Positions 10,058-20,331 of a stretch of 64,000 bases of DNA are shown here, in pieces. The notes beneath the pieces were generated by a model. That model ran no database searches. It was not told the origin of the DNA and saw only the letters and a program-made list of their open reading frames with translations. Source of the DNA: Porphyra umbilicalis. Its lineage: Eukaryota > Rhodophyta > Bangiophyceae > Bangiales > Bangiaceae. Each line of letters starts with the position of its first letter. Position 1 is the first letter of the stretch. The DNA lies in NCBI GenBank assembly GCA_002049455.2, contig KV918816.1, positions 186,001-250,000 of the forward strand, written 5' to 3'. The translations under genes and the position numbers were made by a program.

Positions 10058-10989
10058 GCTCGGTGCGGGGGAGACAGCCGAGAAGACGTGGTGGGACGGC
10101 CGGGGTTGAAATTGAGTGCAGGAAGAGCAGCGGGTGGTGGCCGTCTTGATGGTGGAGGGTGGCCCTGAGGGAACCGGGTGAAGGATGACAGGGAGCCGGA
10201 CTGGCGACCCGACAGCAACGGCGAGTGGTGGAGACGTGGTAGATCGGGGGAGCAGAGAGGGTGGTCGGGGGGTGGCAGCCAGGCGAGTGGGCGGAGGGAA
10301 GGGTTGGCAGCACCCCGATGGTGGGCGTGAGGACTGTGGAGGTTAGAGCGGGGTATGGATTGACGGTCAAGTAACGCGACATTGCTTCTGAACAGACCGG
10401 GGGCGGCAGGGTAGATCGTCACGCGTGCGCACCCGCTGAGCTCTGGCAGGAATGTCACCGCCCCCTTCGCCAAGGAGAGAAAGTGTGGGGCGAGGAAGCG
10501 TGGGCTGATCGTCCAGCATCATTGTAGCCTGCCCGTTCGGAAGATGGTAACAGCCCAGGATGAATGGGACCTCGATTACTGGTGCTTACTTAGGGCGCGA
10601 GGCAGTAACTCTTGTAGGTCCTCGTTGTGAGGCTCCTCTCTTCTTCTCCTGAGAACTGTTTGGCTAGTCTAGTCCGGCGCCTTCCCGGTGCTGGTACTTT
10701 GACACATGTGGATGGCTGTCTGCACCCTTTTACTGGCGCATCTCATAGCTGCGTGAGGATGGCAGTCAGAACGCGGTAGCCGGTGAGCGGCCCTACCCGG
10801 ATTGGAACAAAGAGTGCGAGAGGCTGTGCGCAGGCAGTCTCCGAGCTTCGCTGGAAGGATAGCCCTACCTGAGTGCGCGACGCTCTCAAAGGCGTTGCAG
10901 TGCAGTTTTCCGTCAGGCCAAGCCTGACTTGAGAGTGTACGCAATGACGGGACCCAGCGTTGTTGTGCTGAATTCTGGCCAGTAGGTGC
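10058..10989. other. No supportable gene
   Basis: Only short frames without motifs. The part before 10,500 is GC-rich; after it the sequence is AT-richer and leads into the 317-bp tandem repeat. Confidence 0.35.
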
Positions 10990-11640
10990 TGGTGCTCTTC
11001 GTGGCCTGTGCATCCGGTATGACACCTTGTCCATGCAGAGGCATCCCATAGCTCAAGCGTGTATCCAACATGATACCACTCCATGAAGAGGCTGCCCACA
11101 CTTCAAGCGTGCCAGCGTTTCCACGCTGATGCGTCAAGGCTACAACGGCCAAAGGGATGACAACAGCGATAGGAATAGCGAAACAAGAGCATTGTATGTC
11201 TGCCGAGATGGGCATTGGCGGATACATTTGGGGACAGTGGCCGCACTTCTCCCCATTGAGTACTAGCCCAGTTGACGATGGACGCCGCACCGGAGGCAAT
11301 GCCACCCATGTTGGTGGCCTGTGTATCCAAGATGCTACTTTGTTCATGCAGTGGCTTCTCATATGTCAAGAATGTACCCGACATGATACCATGGCCATGC
11401 GGAGGCAGCCCACAATTCAAGCGTGCCAGCTTTTCCACGCTGACGCGTCAACGCTGCTACAACGGCCTAAGGGATGACAACAGCGATAGGAATAGCGAAA
11501 CCAGAGCACTGTATGTCCGCCAAGATGGGCATTGGCGGATACATATGGGGACAGTGGCCGCTCTTCACCCCTTTGAGTACCAGCCTTGTCGACGCTGGAC
11601 GACCCACCAGAAGCAGTGCCACCGATGTAGCAAGTCTCCA
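10990..11640. repeat. Two-copy tandem repeat, period about 317 bp
   Basis: The block starting gggatgacaacagcgatagg at about 11,154 recurs at about 11,471, and the surrounding sequence matches for most of the unit (for example tttccacgctga and gggacagtggccgc). Inside each unit a motif of about 50 bp (tatgacacc...catgcagaggc...caagcgtg and variants) is itself duplicated, so the structure is a repeat within a repeat. No convincing frame spans it. Confidence 0.75.
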
Positions 11641-11981
11641 GATAAGAATTTTCGACGAGGTAACATCTCCAGATAGGACTTTCAAATGAGATCTCGATCG
11701 AGATAGCAACTTACTCATCAGTAGCACCCATTCTGATTTGCACAGTAGCACCCATTCTGATGTGCACTGTCACCCCTCGTTCAGTTTCCAGGATCCCCGT
11801 GGTCACTCGCTTTGTCGCCTCTTCCGCCCTCGATCCAGCCCGCCAAACAGGACACCCACGCGATTCACTGACTGTCTCGTAGCTCGGTGCCCTGTGCCCG
11901 AGTGCCCGGCAGCTTCAATGGCAGAGCCCGGAGTCGGTGCGCGACCACCGTGGTCGCGGTCGTTGGTGACCGACGGCTGGG
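11641..11981. other. Left flank of the Copia insertion
   Basis: No gene. A 24-bp phrase (agtagcacccattctgatgtgca-type) is duplicated near 11,720-11,765. The sequence ends in the target site ATGGG. Confidence 0.4.
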
Positions 11982-11986
11982 ATGGG

Positions 11987-12359
11987 TGTTGAGCATGGCT
12001 CAGCAATTCCATTTGTCTGTATTTACCCGGTTGAGCATTGGGACTCAGTTTTGGGTATTTACCTATGCACTTGTTGTATGTTTTGTACTTGTGTGTACTT
12101 GATTTGTTGGTCTCGTAGTGGGCACTCTCTGCTGGGGTGAGCTCGGGGGGGGGGACTTGTGTGGGGAGGTGCATGCCCCGTTCTGGGAGGTGCGCCGCGG
12201 CCCGCGCGCACTGAGAACTGAGGCACGTGGGTGTGCTCCGAGAGCGGGCTGCCCGACGACCTGTCCTGGGGCCGCCTGGGGTACATTAGGTGGCTGGACA
12301 CGGCCCAGGACCTCTGCCATAGTAAAATAACGCACCCACTTGACCACACCGACTTCACA
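11987..12359 (+). repeat. 5' LTR of the Copia element
   Basis: 373 bp, TG...CA bounded, almost identical to 17,366-17,737. It presumably carries the promoter and the RNA start, but I could not identify a specific TATA box. Confidence 0.95.
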
Positions 12360-12373
12360 GGTTATGGGCCCAG
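12360..12373 (+). promoter_or_regulatory. Primer-binding site, internal initiator tRNA-Met
   Basis: GGTTATGGGCCCAG directly follows the 5' LTR. It is the reverse complement of CTGGGCCCATAACC, the anticodon stem-loop of eukaryotic initiator tRNA-Met, not of a tRNA 3' end. Drosophila copia is the known precedent for priming by a half tRNA of this kind. Confidence 0.85.
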
Positions 12374-12515
12374 TGTCGCTGGTGGTCATCGTCGTCTTCC
12401 GTGCCGTTGTTGGCGGGACGACCTTGGTTGGGTTGCCGTGTGTTCCGGCGTCGGGCAGGTGGGTATAGCCTCCCACGTCGTCAGTGCCGCGCCTGCTGGC
12501 GTGGTTGTCATCGTC

Positions 12516-15500
12516 ATGTCGGAGTACGGCCGCTACGCTGGCCCTCGCTTCGCGCAGCTGGACGACGACTACAAGGTCTGGGCTGTGTACTGCCGTGCAC
12601 AGATGATCAAGGAGAAGGTGTGGGCTGCGGTTGTGACGGACCGCCCCGCGTCTGGGAGCGGTGCCAAGAGCGACGTTGCAGCTGAGGCGTGGGACCTCAT
12701 GAACGAGTCGGCCCTGGCGACTATCCAGATGTCGGTCAAGCCGGTTCATCTTTATTCGGTGACGGCGGTCAGTACGGCCAAGGAGGCGTGGGATGCGCTC
12801 AAGGACATCTTTGAGGCGCGGGACAACGCACGCCTGCTGCAGCTCATGCATGAGCTAAGCAACCTCAAGAAGGGCAGCGACGAGAACATCATCAAGTACA
12901 CGTCGCGCGCCAAGGGCATCCGTCAAGAGCTCTCCATGCTGGGAAATCAGGTAGACGAGAACACGCTTGTCCTGCAGATCCTGTCGGGCCTTCCGGCCGA
13001 GTATGACATGATCAAGACCGTTCTGGAGAACATGGACGGGAAGCGCAACCTCGCTGACGTGAGCGCCAAGCTGCTCACTGTGGAGCAGCGGGGGAGCCAT
13101 GGGCGGTCGTCCTCGGCGACCGGCGTCAAGTCGCAAGCGTTTGCGGCAACGGCTTCTAAGAAGCCGTGGGACAAGCGCGCGGTCGTGTGCTACTACTGCG
13201 ACAAGAAGGGGCACATGAAGCGCGACTGTCTCAAGAAGAAGGCCGACGACGCCAAGGGCAACAAGAAGCCAAATGGCGGGCGTCGTGAGGGTGGCGGTGG
13301 AGGTGGTGCACCTCCCCGCGCCGCATTGGCCTACGCTGCGTCGGCAGGCCAGGCCGGGAAGCTCAACGCTTCCGGGAGCACCAGCGGGTCCTCGACCTGG
13401 GTGTTGGACTCGTGTGCGACCAACCATATGGCCGCCCAGGACGCGGGTTTCACCGTCAAGACGACGGGGAGCGGGGCCAAGGTCACTCTACCTGACGGCC
13501 ACAAAGTGCCCATCAAGGGGCACGGATACGCGTCCATGGACGTGGGGAAGGGAATCACCACGGCTCGCATGGTCCTCGATGAGGCCATGCTTGTGCCGGA
13601 TCTGACAGACAACCTTCTGTCGGTCCGAGCGGTCGACCGCTGTGGCGGTGCCGTGGTGTTCGTTGGCGACGCCTGCTATATCCTCAGTGATGGGGAAGCG
13701 GTGCTCGCGAGCGGAGTTTTGAGCAACGCGTCTGTCGTCGGCTCGGTCAACGAGTCGGAGAACTACGTGCTCAAGGTGACTCCGGTCACGGCGTCGGCCA
13801 GAGCCGCCTCCACGCACATGGACGGCGAGGCAGAGCTGTGGCACCGCCGGTTCAACCACTTGGGTTTCGAGAACCTCAAGCGTGTGGTTGGGATGGTCGA
13901 TGGGATTCCATCGACGGTAGCCGACGCCAAGCGCGTTCCTGGTACGGTATGCGTGCCTTGTGTCGACGGAAAGATGGCGCGTTCTCCGCATCATCGCTCG
14001 ACAACGACCACCACCAAGTGCGAGTTGGTTCACACGGACGTTGATGGGCCGTTGACGGCGTCGCTGGGCGGCTCTGTCTACTTCGTGACTCTGATGGAAG
14101 ACTCCACTGGGTTCATCACGGCGACGCCCATCAAGTCCAAGGGCATGGTTCCAGATGTCCTCAAGGCCCGCATCAAGCAGCTAGAGACCCTAACTGGGCT
14201 TAAGGTGAAGCGGGTTCGTCACGATGGCGCCAAGGAGTACGTGAGCCGCGACCTCCAAGCCTGGTATGAAGACAAAGGCATTACGTCTGAGAAGACGGCG
14301 CCGTACTCTTCGCAGCAGAACGGGAAGGCAGAGCGCGCCAACCGGTACATCATGGAGCGCGTCCGTGCGGCTCTTCTGGACGCCGGAGCGGAAGAGGAGC
14401 TGTGGGCGGAGGCTTTGTCATCCGTCATCCACGTGCTCAACCGATCCCCCAAGGCGGGTCAAGATGTGACTCCGCTGGAAGCCCTCACGGGGAGACGCCC
14501 CGACGTGAAGGGATTTCGGGTCTGGGGGAGCCGGGCATGGGCTCTGAAGCCCAAGCAGCAGCAGCGAAAGCTGGAACCCAGGACCGACGTCGGCCGTTTT
14601 GTCGGCTACACTGTTGGTGGCAAGGCCTACCGCATCCTAGAGGATGGCTCAAACAAGGTCTTTGAGCGCCGAGATGTGCTCATGGAGGAGACCTCAAGCA
14701 AGGCCATCAAGATGACCTCTATCCCTGGCCCTTCTTCCACCCCTTTCCTGACCAGTCAGACGGATGGTGACAAGGAGGACGGCGCCATGGACATGCTGGA
14801 AGCGGAAGCCGCCAGCGGGGACGAGTATGCCTCGCAGCAATCGTCAGAGAGCGACGTTGAGCCGGACGAGGCTTCCGGACTCGACGCAGAAGACGGAGAT
14901 GACAATGACGCCGGCGAGGACGCGGCGGATCATGATGGACACGACGTGCTGTCTGGATCCACCACAGAGAGTGGTGACGACGGGGTGCAAGCACTTCGGC
15001 GGTCGAAGCGCAAGCCGGCACCCAAGGTTACCTGGTGGGAGCGTAACCCAAAGGCATACGCTGCAGAAGGACCCAAGGGCGGAGATCCGTCGGGATGGGA
15101 CCTGACCAAGGCGCCAGCCAATGCAAAGGAGGCGCGTGCGCGATCGGACTGGCCGCGTTGGAAGGCGGCTGAGAAAGAAGAGTACCTCGCACACAAGAAG
15201 CTTGGTACCTGGTCCAATACCAGGAGCAGCAACAAGCGTAAGGCTGTCAAAACGCGGTACGTGTACGACATCAAGCACGATGCTGAGGGCAACATGACTC
15301 GGTACAAGGCGCGACTGGTGGCGCAGGGCTTCAACCAAGTGCCGGGGCGCGACTTTGATGAGACATGGGCACCAGTGCCGAGCTCGGCCACGACACGCGC
15401 GCTCTTCGCGGTGGCGGCGGCCAAGGACTGGGAAGCTCACCACGTGGATGTGAAGACGGCCTTCCTCAACGCAAAGATGGACAAGGAGATGTACATCAAG

Positions 15501-16700
15501 CTTCCGGTCGGAGCCGAGCCGGGGGAGGAAGGTGATGTCCGCCGTCTGAACCTGGCTCTCTATGGGACCAAACAGGCGGGACGATTGTGGGGCATCAAGC
15601 TTAACAAAGAGCTCAATGCCATCGGAGCGGTCCGGTCCAAGGTGGACCCGTGCCTCTACACGTGGAGCCACCCTGTGCACGGGCTTGTCTACATCCTCGT
15701 CTACGTGGACGATCTCATTGTGGCTGGAAAAAGCCTCGAAGGGGTCCAGATGGTCAAGGCCTCGGTGTCGGCGTCTTTCGACGTGCGCGACATGGGTGAG
15801 GTCAAGGACTTCATTGGCATGAAGGTCATGCGAGATCGGGCTGCCAAGGTGATCACCCTGAGCAATCCGGGGCATGTCAGTTCCCTGCTTGAGGCTTTCC
15901 AGATGGACAAGTCTGCGCCTAACAAGACGCCCATGGTGTCAGGTGCCAAGCTTTGCAAGACGGGGGAGAATCTACTGCCCGAGGGCAACCGGTACGCCGA
16001 GCTTGTTGGCTCGTTGCTGTACCTCTCCACGACGACGAGGCCGGACATTGCCTTTGCCGTGGGCGTGCTGTCCCGCTACATGTCATGCCCCGAGGAGGAC
16101 CACATGCGCGCGGCCAAGGGGGTGCTCCGATATCTTCGCGGGGCTACGCGACTAGGCGTCGTGTACGGCGACGACAAGCCTCTCCAAGGGTACGTTGACG
16201 CAGACTGGGCAGGCGATATTGACGCTCGTCGGTCCACGACGGGCTTTGTCTTCACCCTCAATGGCGGGCCGATATCGTGGACGAGCAAGCGCCAGTCGAC
16301 CGTGGCGACGTCAACGGCCGAGGCCGAGTACGTCGCCGCCGCTATGGCGACCAAGGAGGCGCTGTGGCTGCGCAAACTTCTGTCGGAGCTGGGCGTCGAC
16401 GGGGACGCCGTGCCCATGGGGGAGGACAACCAGGCGTGCCTCGCTTTGGTCAACAATCCCGAAGCCACCGGGCGTACCAAGCACGTAGATGTCGCGTACC
16501 ACATGGTGCGCGACTACGTCGCGCGTGGGGAGGTTGCCTTCTACTTTCTTCCCAGCGCCGACATGCCCGCAGATGGCATGACGAAGCCACTGCCGGCCCC
16601 GGCGTTCACCACATTCCGGGGCGTCATCGGCGTTGGCTCGGATCTGGGCACTTCGGGGAGTAGCGGCACGCGGGCCCTACGTCCTGCGCCGCAGTGCTGA
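12516..16700 (+). CDS. Copia Gag-Pol polyprotein
   Basis: Starting at MSEYGRYAGP, the product is about 1,394 residues in a single frame. Domains in order (approximate residues): Gag; CCHC zinc knuckle CYYCDKKGHMKRDC (about 225); aspartic protease around VLDSCATNHM (about 297); GAG-pre-integrase zinc segment (about 440-490); integrase with H-T-D, R-H-D-G and N-G-K-A-E-R (about 505-605); reverse transcriptase with LVYVDDL (about 1,063); RNase H with YVDADWAGD and TAEAEY (about 1,225-1,290). A single frame implies that Gag is not made by frameshifting; how Gag excess is achieved is not visible. An in-frame Met lies further upstream inside the LTR, but residues from there match no Gag, so I chose 12,516. 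Confidence 0.93.
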   Translation: MSEYGRYAGPRFAQLDDDYKVWAVYCRAQMIKEKVWAAVVTDRPASGSGAKSDVAAEAWDLMNESALATIQMSVKPVHLYSVTAVSTAKEAWDALKDIFEARDNARLLQLMHELSNLKKGSDENIIKYTSRAKGIRQELSMLGNQVDENTLVLQILSGLPAEYDMIKTVLENMDGKRNLADVSAKLLTVEQRGSHGRSSSATGVKSQAFAATASKKPWDKRAVVCYYCDKKGHMKRDCLKKKADDAKGNKKPNGGRREGGGGGGAPPRAALAYAASAGQAGKLNASGSTSGSSTWVLDSCATNHMAAQDAGFTVKTTGSGAKVTLPDGHKVPIKGHGYASMDVGKGITTARMVLDEAMLVPDLTDNLLSVRAVDRCGGAVVFVGDACYILSDGEAVLASGVLSNASVVGSVNESENYVLKVTPVTASARAASTHMDGEAELWHRRFNHLGFENLKRVVGMVDGIPSTVADAKRVPGTVCVPCVDGKMARSPHHRSTTTTTKCELVHTDVDGPLTASLGGSVYFVTLMEDSTGFITATPIKSKGMVPDVLKARIKQLETLTGLKVKRVRHDGAKEYVSRDLQAWYEDKGITSEKTAPYSSQQNGKAERANRYIMERVRAALLDAGAEEELWAEALSSVIHVLNRSPKAGQDVTPLEALTGRRPDVKGFRVWGSRAWALKPKQQQRKLEPRTDVGRFVGYTVGGKAYRILEDGSNKVFERRDVLMEETSSKAIKMTSIPGPSSTPFLTSQTDGDKEDGAMDMLEAEAASGDEYASQQSSESDVEPDEASGLDAEDGDDNDAGEDAADHDGHDVLSGSTTESGDDGVQALRRSKRKPAPKVTWWERNPKAYAAEGPKGGDPSGWDLTKAPANAKEARARSDWPRWKAAEKEEYLAHKKLGTWSNTRSSNKRKAVKTRYVYDIKHDAEGNMTRYKARLVAQGFNQVPGRDFDETWAPVPSSATTRALFAVAAAKDWEAHHVDVKTAFLNAKMDKEMYIKLPVGAEPGEEGDVRRLNLALYGTKQAGRLWGIKLNKELNAIGAVRSKVDPCLYTWSHPVHGLVYILVYVDDLIVAGKSLEGVQMVKASVSASFDVRDMGEVKDFIGMKVMRDRAAKVITLSNPGHVSSLLEAFQMDKSAPNKTPMVSGAKLCKTGENLLPEGNRYAELVGSLLYLSTTTRPDIAFAVGVLSRYMSCPEEDHMRAAKGVLRYLRGATRLGVVYGDDKPLQGYVDADWAGDIDARRSTTGFVFTLNGGPISWTSKRQSTVATSTAEAEYVAAAMATKEALWLRKLLSELGVDGDAVPMGEDNQACLALVNNPEATGRTKHVDVAYHMVRDYVARGEVAFYFLPSADMPADGMTKPLPAPAFTTFRGVIGVGSDLGTSGSSGTRALRPAPQC

Positions 16701-16817
16701 ACCCCCTCGGCGGGGGCGGCCGGTCGAATCGATGTCTACCGAACGTTTCGTCGGACGATCCGATCAACATTGGACGACCGCGTCAATTCGATTTTCGGCT
16801 GGGCGGTAGCCGTTACG

Positions 16818-17262
16818 GCTGTACTGATACAGCTCCAGGCCCTTGCATCGCTACGAAGGCAGCGGCTTGCGTCGCCTTTACGCCGACTGGGTGGCCTGCG
16901 GCGGTCGGGCGGTCGGCTAAGGGCTTCTCCGATGCTGTCCGCGTCGACCGAGGCGGACTTGGCGGACATCGTTTTTTTGTTTTAAGTGGCGGGGGGAGGG
17001 CTGTACTGATACAGCCCCGCTTCATGCGTCTCTACCAAGTCGGCGGTTTGCGTCGACTTTGCGGCGGTTGGGCGGCTTGCGGCGGCCTGGCGGTCGGCTG
17101 GCGGGTGCTCTGATGCTGTCCGAGTCGGCGGTTGTCGACTTGGCGGTGAGCGGTTTTTTGGCCCACATCGCGTTTTGCGGCCAAGTCGGGGAGGGGGGTT
17201 TCTGTATCAGTACAGCCCAAAACTGATATGGCTTCCCGAGGAGGGCTGTACTGCTACAGCCC
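16818..17262. repeat. Four palindromes GGGCTGTACTGATACAGCCC
   Basis: Near-perfect inverted repeats with core GCTGTACTGATACAGC occur at 16,818-16,833, 16,998-17,017, 17,202-17,215 and 17,243-17,262, in the noncoding stretch between the Copia frame and the 3' LTR. They could form hairpins in the element RNA. The function is not known to me. Confidence 0.75.
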
Positions 17263-17357
17263 GGGCCCGAGCAGCGGCGATCGGGAAGCCAAATCAAGCT
17301 GTAAGCCGGAAGCCGGGCTACCTTGCATCCGGACTCCGGAACAGTCACAATGTAATT

Positions 17358-17365
17358 GGGGGGAG
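17358..17365 (+). promoter_or_regulatory. Polypurine tract of the Copia element
   Basis: GGGGGGAG lies immediately before the 3' LTR, the expected position for second-strand priming. Confidence 0.85.
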
Positions 17366-17737
17366 TGTTGAGCATGGCTCAGCAATTCCATTTGTCTGTA
17401 TTTACCCGGTTGAGCATTGGGACTCAGTTTTGGGTATTTACCTATGCACTTGTTGTATGTTTTGTACTTGTGTGTACTTGATTTGTTGGTCTCGTAGTGG
17501 GCACTCTCTGCTGGGGTGAGCTCGGGGGGGGGACTTGTGTGGGGAGGTGCATGCCCCGTTCTGGGAGGTGCGCCGCGGCCCGCGCGCACTGAGAACTGAG
17601 GCACGTGGGTGTGCTCCGAGAGCGGGCTGCCCGACGACCTGTCCTGGGGCCGCCTGGGGTACATTTGGTGGCTGGACACGGCCCAGGACCTCTGCCATAG
17701 TAAAATAACGCACCCACTTGACCACACCGACTTCACA
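17366..17737 (+). repeat. 3' LTR of the Copia element
   Basis: 372 bp, TG...CA bounded, followed by the right copy of the target duplication ATGGG. Confidence 0.95.
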
Positions 17738-17742
17738 ATGGG

Positions 17743-18528
17743 TAGGCTACGACTGGCCCCATCTGCGTGAGGTGAGCGGGGAGGTCCTCCGTTGCGACAC
17801 CAAGGAGGAAGGCCACCACGTCGGGGGATTGTCACGGAGGGAGGTGGTTGATGACGTGCCCCAGCGGGACGGGATTGACGCGTTCCCATGTGACCGTCTT
17901 GACACGCCGGGGGTCCGCTGTGTTTGCCGTCTCTGTGTGTGTGTCTCCTTCGGGAGGCGTGTGGGGGCTTCGCCCTTCTTCTGTGTCGCGTCACATGCGC
18001 GTGGGGGCCTTAGAGGGGTGGGAGCGGCCTCGCTGGCGCTGTTCATGGGGCCAATGTTAGCTTACGTGGCATCCAGGCGGTTGGACGGTGGGTTGTTTAT
18101 CCCGACGGCCTGTTAGGCACCGGCGAAGAGCCCGCTCGCCCGTGGCGGTGGCGTTTGGGGCGGTGGAGAGGGGTTGACCTTGTTCGGCCAGGGGGAGGTG
18201 CGACGTGGTGGGGCGAGCGGTCGCGAGAGTGCGTCCCTACAAACGGCACGCACTGTTCCGACTCTGGTGCTTTGGAGGTCCGATGTGGCGAGGTAGGTGG
18301 CCTCCGTAGCTGCGGCGGTAGACCGTTTCTCTACCGCCGGGCCCCGAGACGCCACGTGGGCCAGCGCTCGTTTGGTCCACTTGCTCCCTGCGTGGGCTCG
18401 AAGCCGCTCGAGGCTCACCGGCATAACCTGCCTTTGGACACGCTTTGAACAAGAAAAAAGTAAAGAAGCACTTGCCCCTTCTCCGCCCTACATTCACAAA
18501 GCCTGCCGCACCACCCGAGTCCTTCACG
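17743..18528. other. Between the Copia element and the KDZ-type transposase
   Basis: No supportable gene. The far end of this stretch is probably the 3' flank or terminal region of the DNA transposon that follows, but I could not find its terminal inverted repeat by eye. Confidence 0.35.
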
Positions 18529-20331
18529 TCACACCTTCTGCATCAATCCAGGCGCCGGCCCAAGTGGCAGTGTCTCTCGGCACGTACAGCCGGGCACCTC
18601 GCAGTGGGCAACGATTGTCTTGTGGTAGTAGGCCTCCACTGGGAAGTGCTGGATCTCTTTCGACCTCTTCTTGACCCCTGCCGCCCGCACCTGCCCGCCG
18701 CTGAGCACAGCGTCCCGGCGCTGTGACACCCGCACGTTATTGTGCGCCGCAACGTAGCGGGAGCGCACGATGAAGCGCTTCTGGGTCATGTATGAAAGGG
18801 AGTTCTTGGACTTCTTCTTAATACTGTGCTGCCGCTCCGCCCCCGACGTGTGATGCCCCCGCGACAGCTCCGGGTACTGGTCCGCATCGAAGGTCGGGGA
18901 GCACTTGTGGTTGCAGCGATGGAAGCGGTCGATGAACCAGGCCGTGACCGCCTCATGAAGAAGCCAGGGCACACGGCGGATGGCGTTGCGCTGCGCCTGA
19001 CACGCGGTGTCAAAGTAGACAACCTTGGGGAAGACCTTGAACCGCTGCGCCAACGCCGCAACGACGTGTGCGGGGCTCTCCGTCTCCCGCAGGAGCTCGA
19101 AGCCAATGATGTAGCCGCAGGGGCACATGAAGGTCATGACGCCCGGTGCTCGCAAAACGTCTGGCGGGTAGTAGTGCCGGCAATCATCCTTCTCCCATGA
19201 CGGCTTGGGCTTTTTCTTCTTGTCCTTGGTTTTTGCCCGCTTGACGGCCGCCTTCTTGCGGTCTCGCTCACTTGTCTTGTCGTCCATGTAGGCGCGCACC
19301 GCCGCCCGCCCAGGCCAAACCTGTCCCGTCCGCTCCTCGTCCAGCTGCGTCACCACCCGGTCGACCGACTCGTCAACCGACGCCATGTCGGGCAGCGGCG
19401 GCGAAACCCCTTGCGCCAGCAGCCAGTCCTGGTACTTCTCAGGGGACGTCTCTTGCCACTGGTCCCGGTACGCCTTGGCATCATCCCCAGCCGCCGCCTC
19501 CCACTTGGCCAGTGCCACCTCCACTGAGTCGATGGAGAACAAGAGCAGCTCGCCAATGGCACGCGACAAATCCCGCGACTGGTCCATGGGGAGCCGCATG
19601 AGCAGCAAGAACTCCCAGATGAACACCACCTGCTGGATGCAGTCGATGTTGTTGATCCACGTTGAGCTCGGCGTGCCACCGATGAAGCTGTGCGCCAAGT
19701 CCACGACGCCGCCCACATTGCACCCAGCAAAAATGTTGAAGGCAGGCTCTGCGAGCAAGGCCGACAGGAACAAACGCACCTTGCGCCACCGATCCTTCTC
19801 CACGCGCTCGTTGGCCGTCGGAGGAAACGCGTCCACAATGGCGACGCACACGAGCGCGGCGCGATTGGCAGCAGCGGCAGGTGGGTCTCCGGCAGCCTCA
19901 GAGTCGGAAGAGGAAGAGCTCTCCTCGTCGCTGGAGGGGTCGGCCGGCGGCCGGGCGTCCGCTTCCGGAGGGGAGGGTGCATCGGAGAGAGGGACCGCTC
20001 GGAGCGGGCTGGCATCCGCGTCGACCTCCCCAGCTGGCGGCGGTGCACCACCGGTAGGATAAGGGGAGGTAGGCGCGGGAGGCGGCGTGCCAGCCGACAA
20101 AGGGGGGTAGGCGCTGGCGCTTGCAGCAGCAGTGGCACGGGTAGAGAGGAGCGAGGACGGCGTCCTCGCAACTGGCGGCGGCGGAGACACGGAGGATAGC
20201 GACGCGGCTTGTCCTGGCAAGAGAGCGAGCACGGGCGCACCAACCGCAGAAGAAACGGCGAATGGCGACAGTTGTTGGGGGGGCACGCCATCAGCGGCGG
20301 TAGACGCCGCCTCTGACAGAGGTCTCGCCAT
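18529..20331 (-). CDS. KDZ/HMGXB3-like transposase
   Basis: 600 residues from ATG 20,331. Residues 1 to about 150 are Pro/Ser/Ala-rich and acidic. The middle (about 160-330) is ordered and helical-looking. A Lys-rich stretch (K-A-K-T-K-D-K-K-K-K) precedes the catalytic part: C-R-H-Y-Y-P-P-D-V-L-R-A-P-G-V-M-T-F (about 385), V-V-Y-F-D-T-A-C-Q (about 438), F-I-D-R-F-H-R-C-N-H-K-C (about 472) and G-A-E-R-Q-H-S-I-K-K-K-S-K (about 497). The spacing and the D-x-A-C and H..NH motifs match the KDZ RNase-H-fold family and the related domain of vertebrate HMGXB3. Near the C-terminus a C-x4-C-x-C cluster (C-E-V-P-G-C-T-C) is present. The first catalytic Asp is not certain; the D in Y-P-P-D is a candidate. 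Unlike typical KDZ transposases, it has no N-terminal Cys clusters; these lie in the neighbouring gene. Confidence 0.7.
   Translation of the reverse strand: MARPLSEAASTAADGVPPQQLSPFAVSSAVGAPVLALLPGQAASLSSVSPPPPVARTPSSLLSTRATAAASASAYPPLSAGTPPPAPTSPYPTGGAPPPAGEVDADASPLRAVPLSDAPSPPEADARPPADPSSDEESSSSSDSEAAGDPPAAAANRAALVCVAIVDAFPPTANERVEKDRWRKVRLFLSALLAEPAFNIFAGCNVGGVVDLAHSFIGGTPSSTWINNIDCIQQVVFIWEFLLLMRLPMDQSRDLSRAIGELLLFSIDSVEVALAKWEAAAGDDAKAYRDQWQETSPEKYQDWLLAQGVSPPLPDMASVDESVDRVVTQLDEERTGQVWPGRAAVRAYMDDKTSERDRKKAAVKRAKTKDKKKKPKPSWEKDDCRHYYPPDVLRAPGVMTFMCPCGYIIGFELLRETESPAHVVAALAQRFKVFPKVVYFDTACQAQRNAIRRVPWLLHEAVTAWFIDRFHRCNHKCSPTFDADQYPELSRGHHTSGAERQHSIKKKSKNSLSYMTQKRFIVRSRYVAAHNNVRVSQRRDAVLSGGQVRAAGVKKRSKEIQHFPVEAYYHKTIVAHCEVPGCTCRETLPLGPAPGLMQKV

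Larger units (their letters stand above)
11987..17737 (+). mobile_element. Ty1/Copia LTR retrotransposon, looks whole
   Basis: The element is 5,751 bp. It has two LTRs of about 372 bp starting TGTTG and ending CA, a perfect 5-bp target duplication ATGGG (11,982-11,986 and 17,738-17,742), a primer-binding site, one long gag-pol frame and a polypurine tract. The order protease, integrase, reverse transcriptase, RNase H is that of Copia. I see no breaks. The LTRs differ by one substitution and one homopolymer-length change, so the insertion is very recent. Copia families of this kind are known from bangiophyte red algae, but I cannot assign the clade without a tree. Confidence 0.95.

Noticed and set aside
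17718-18116. Plus-strand frame starting at the Copia 3' LTR edge
   Set aside because: Cys/Val/Arg-rich without motifs; it joins the target-site duplication by chance.
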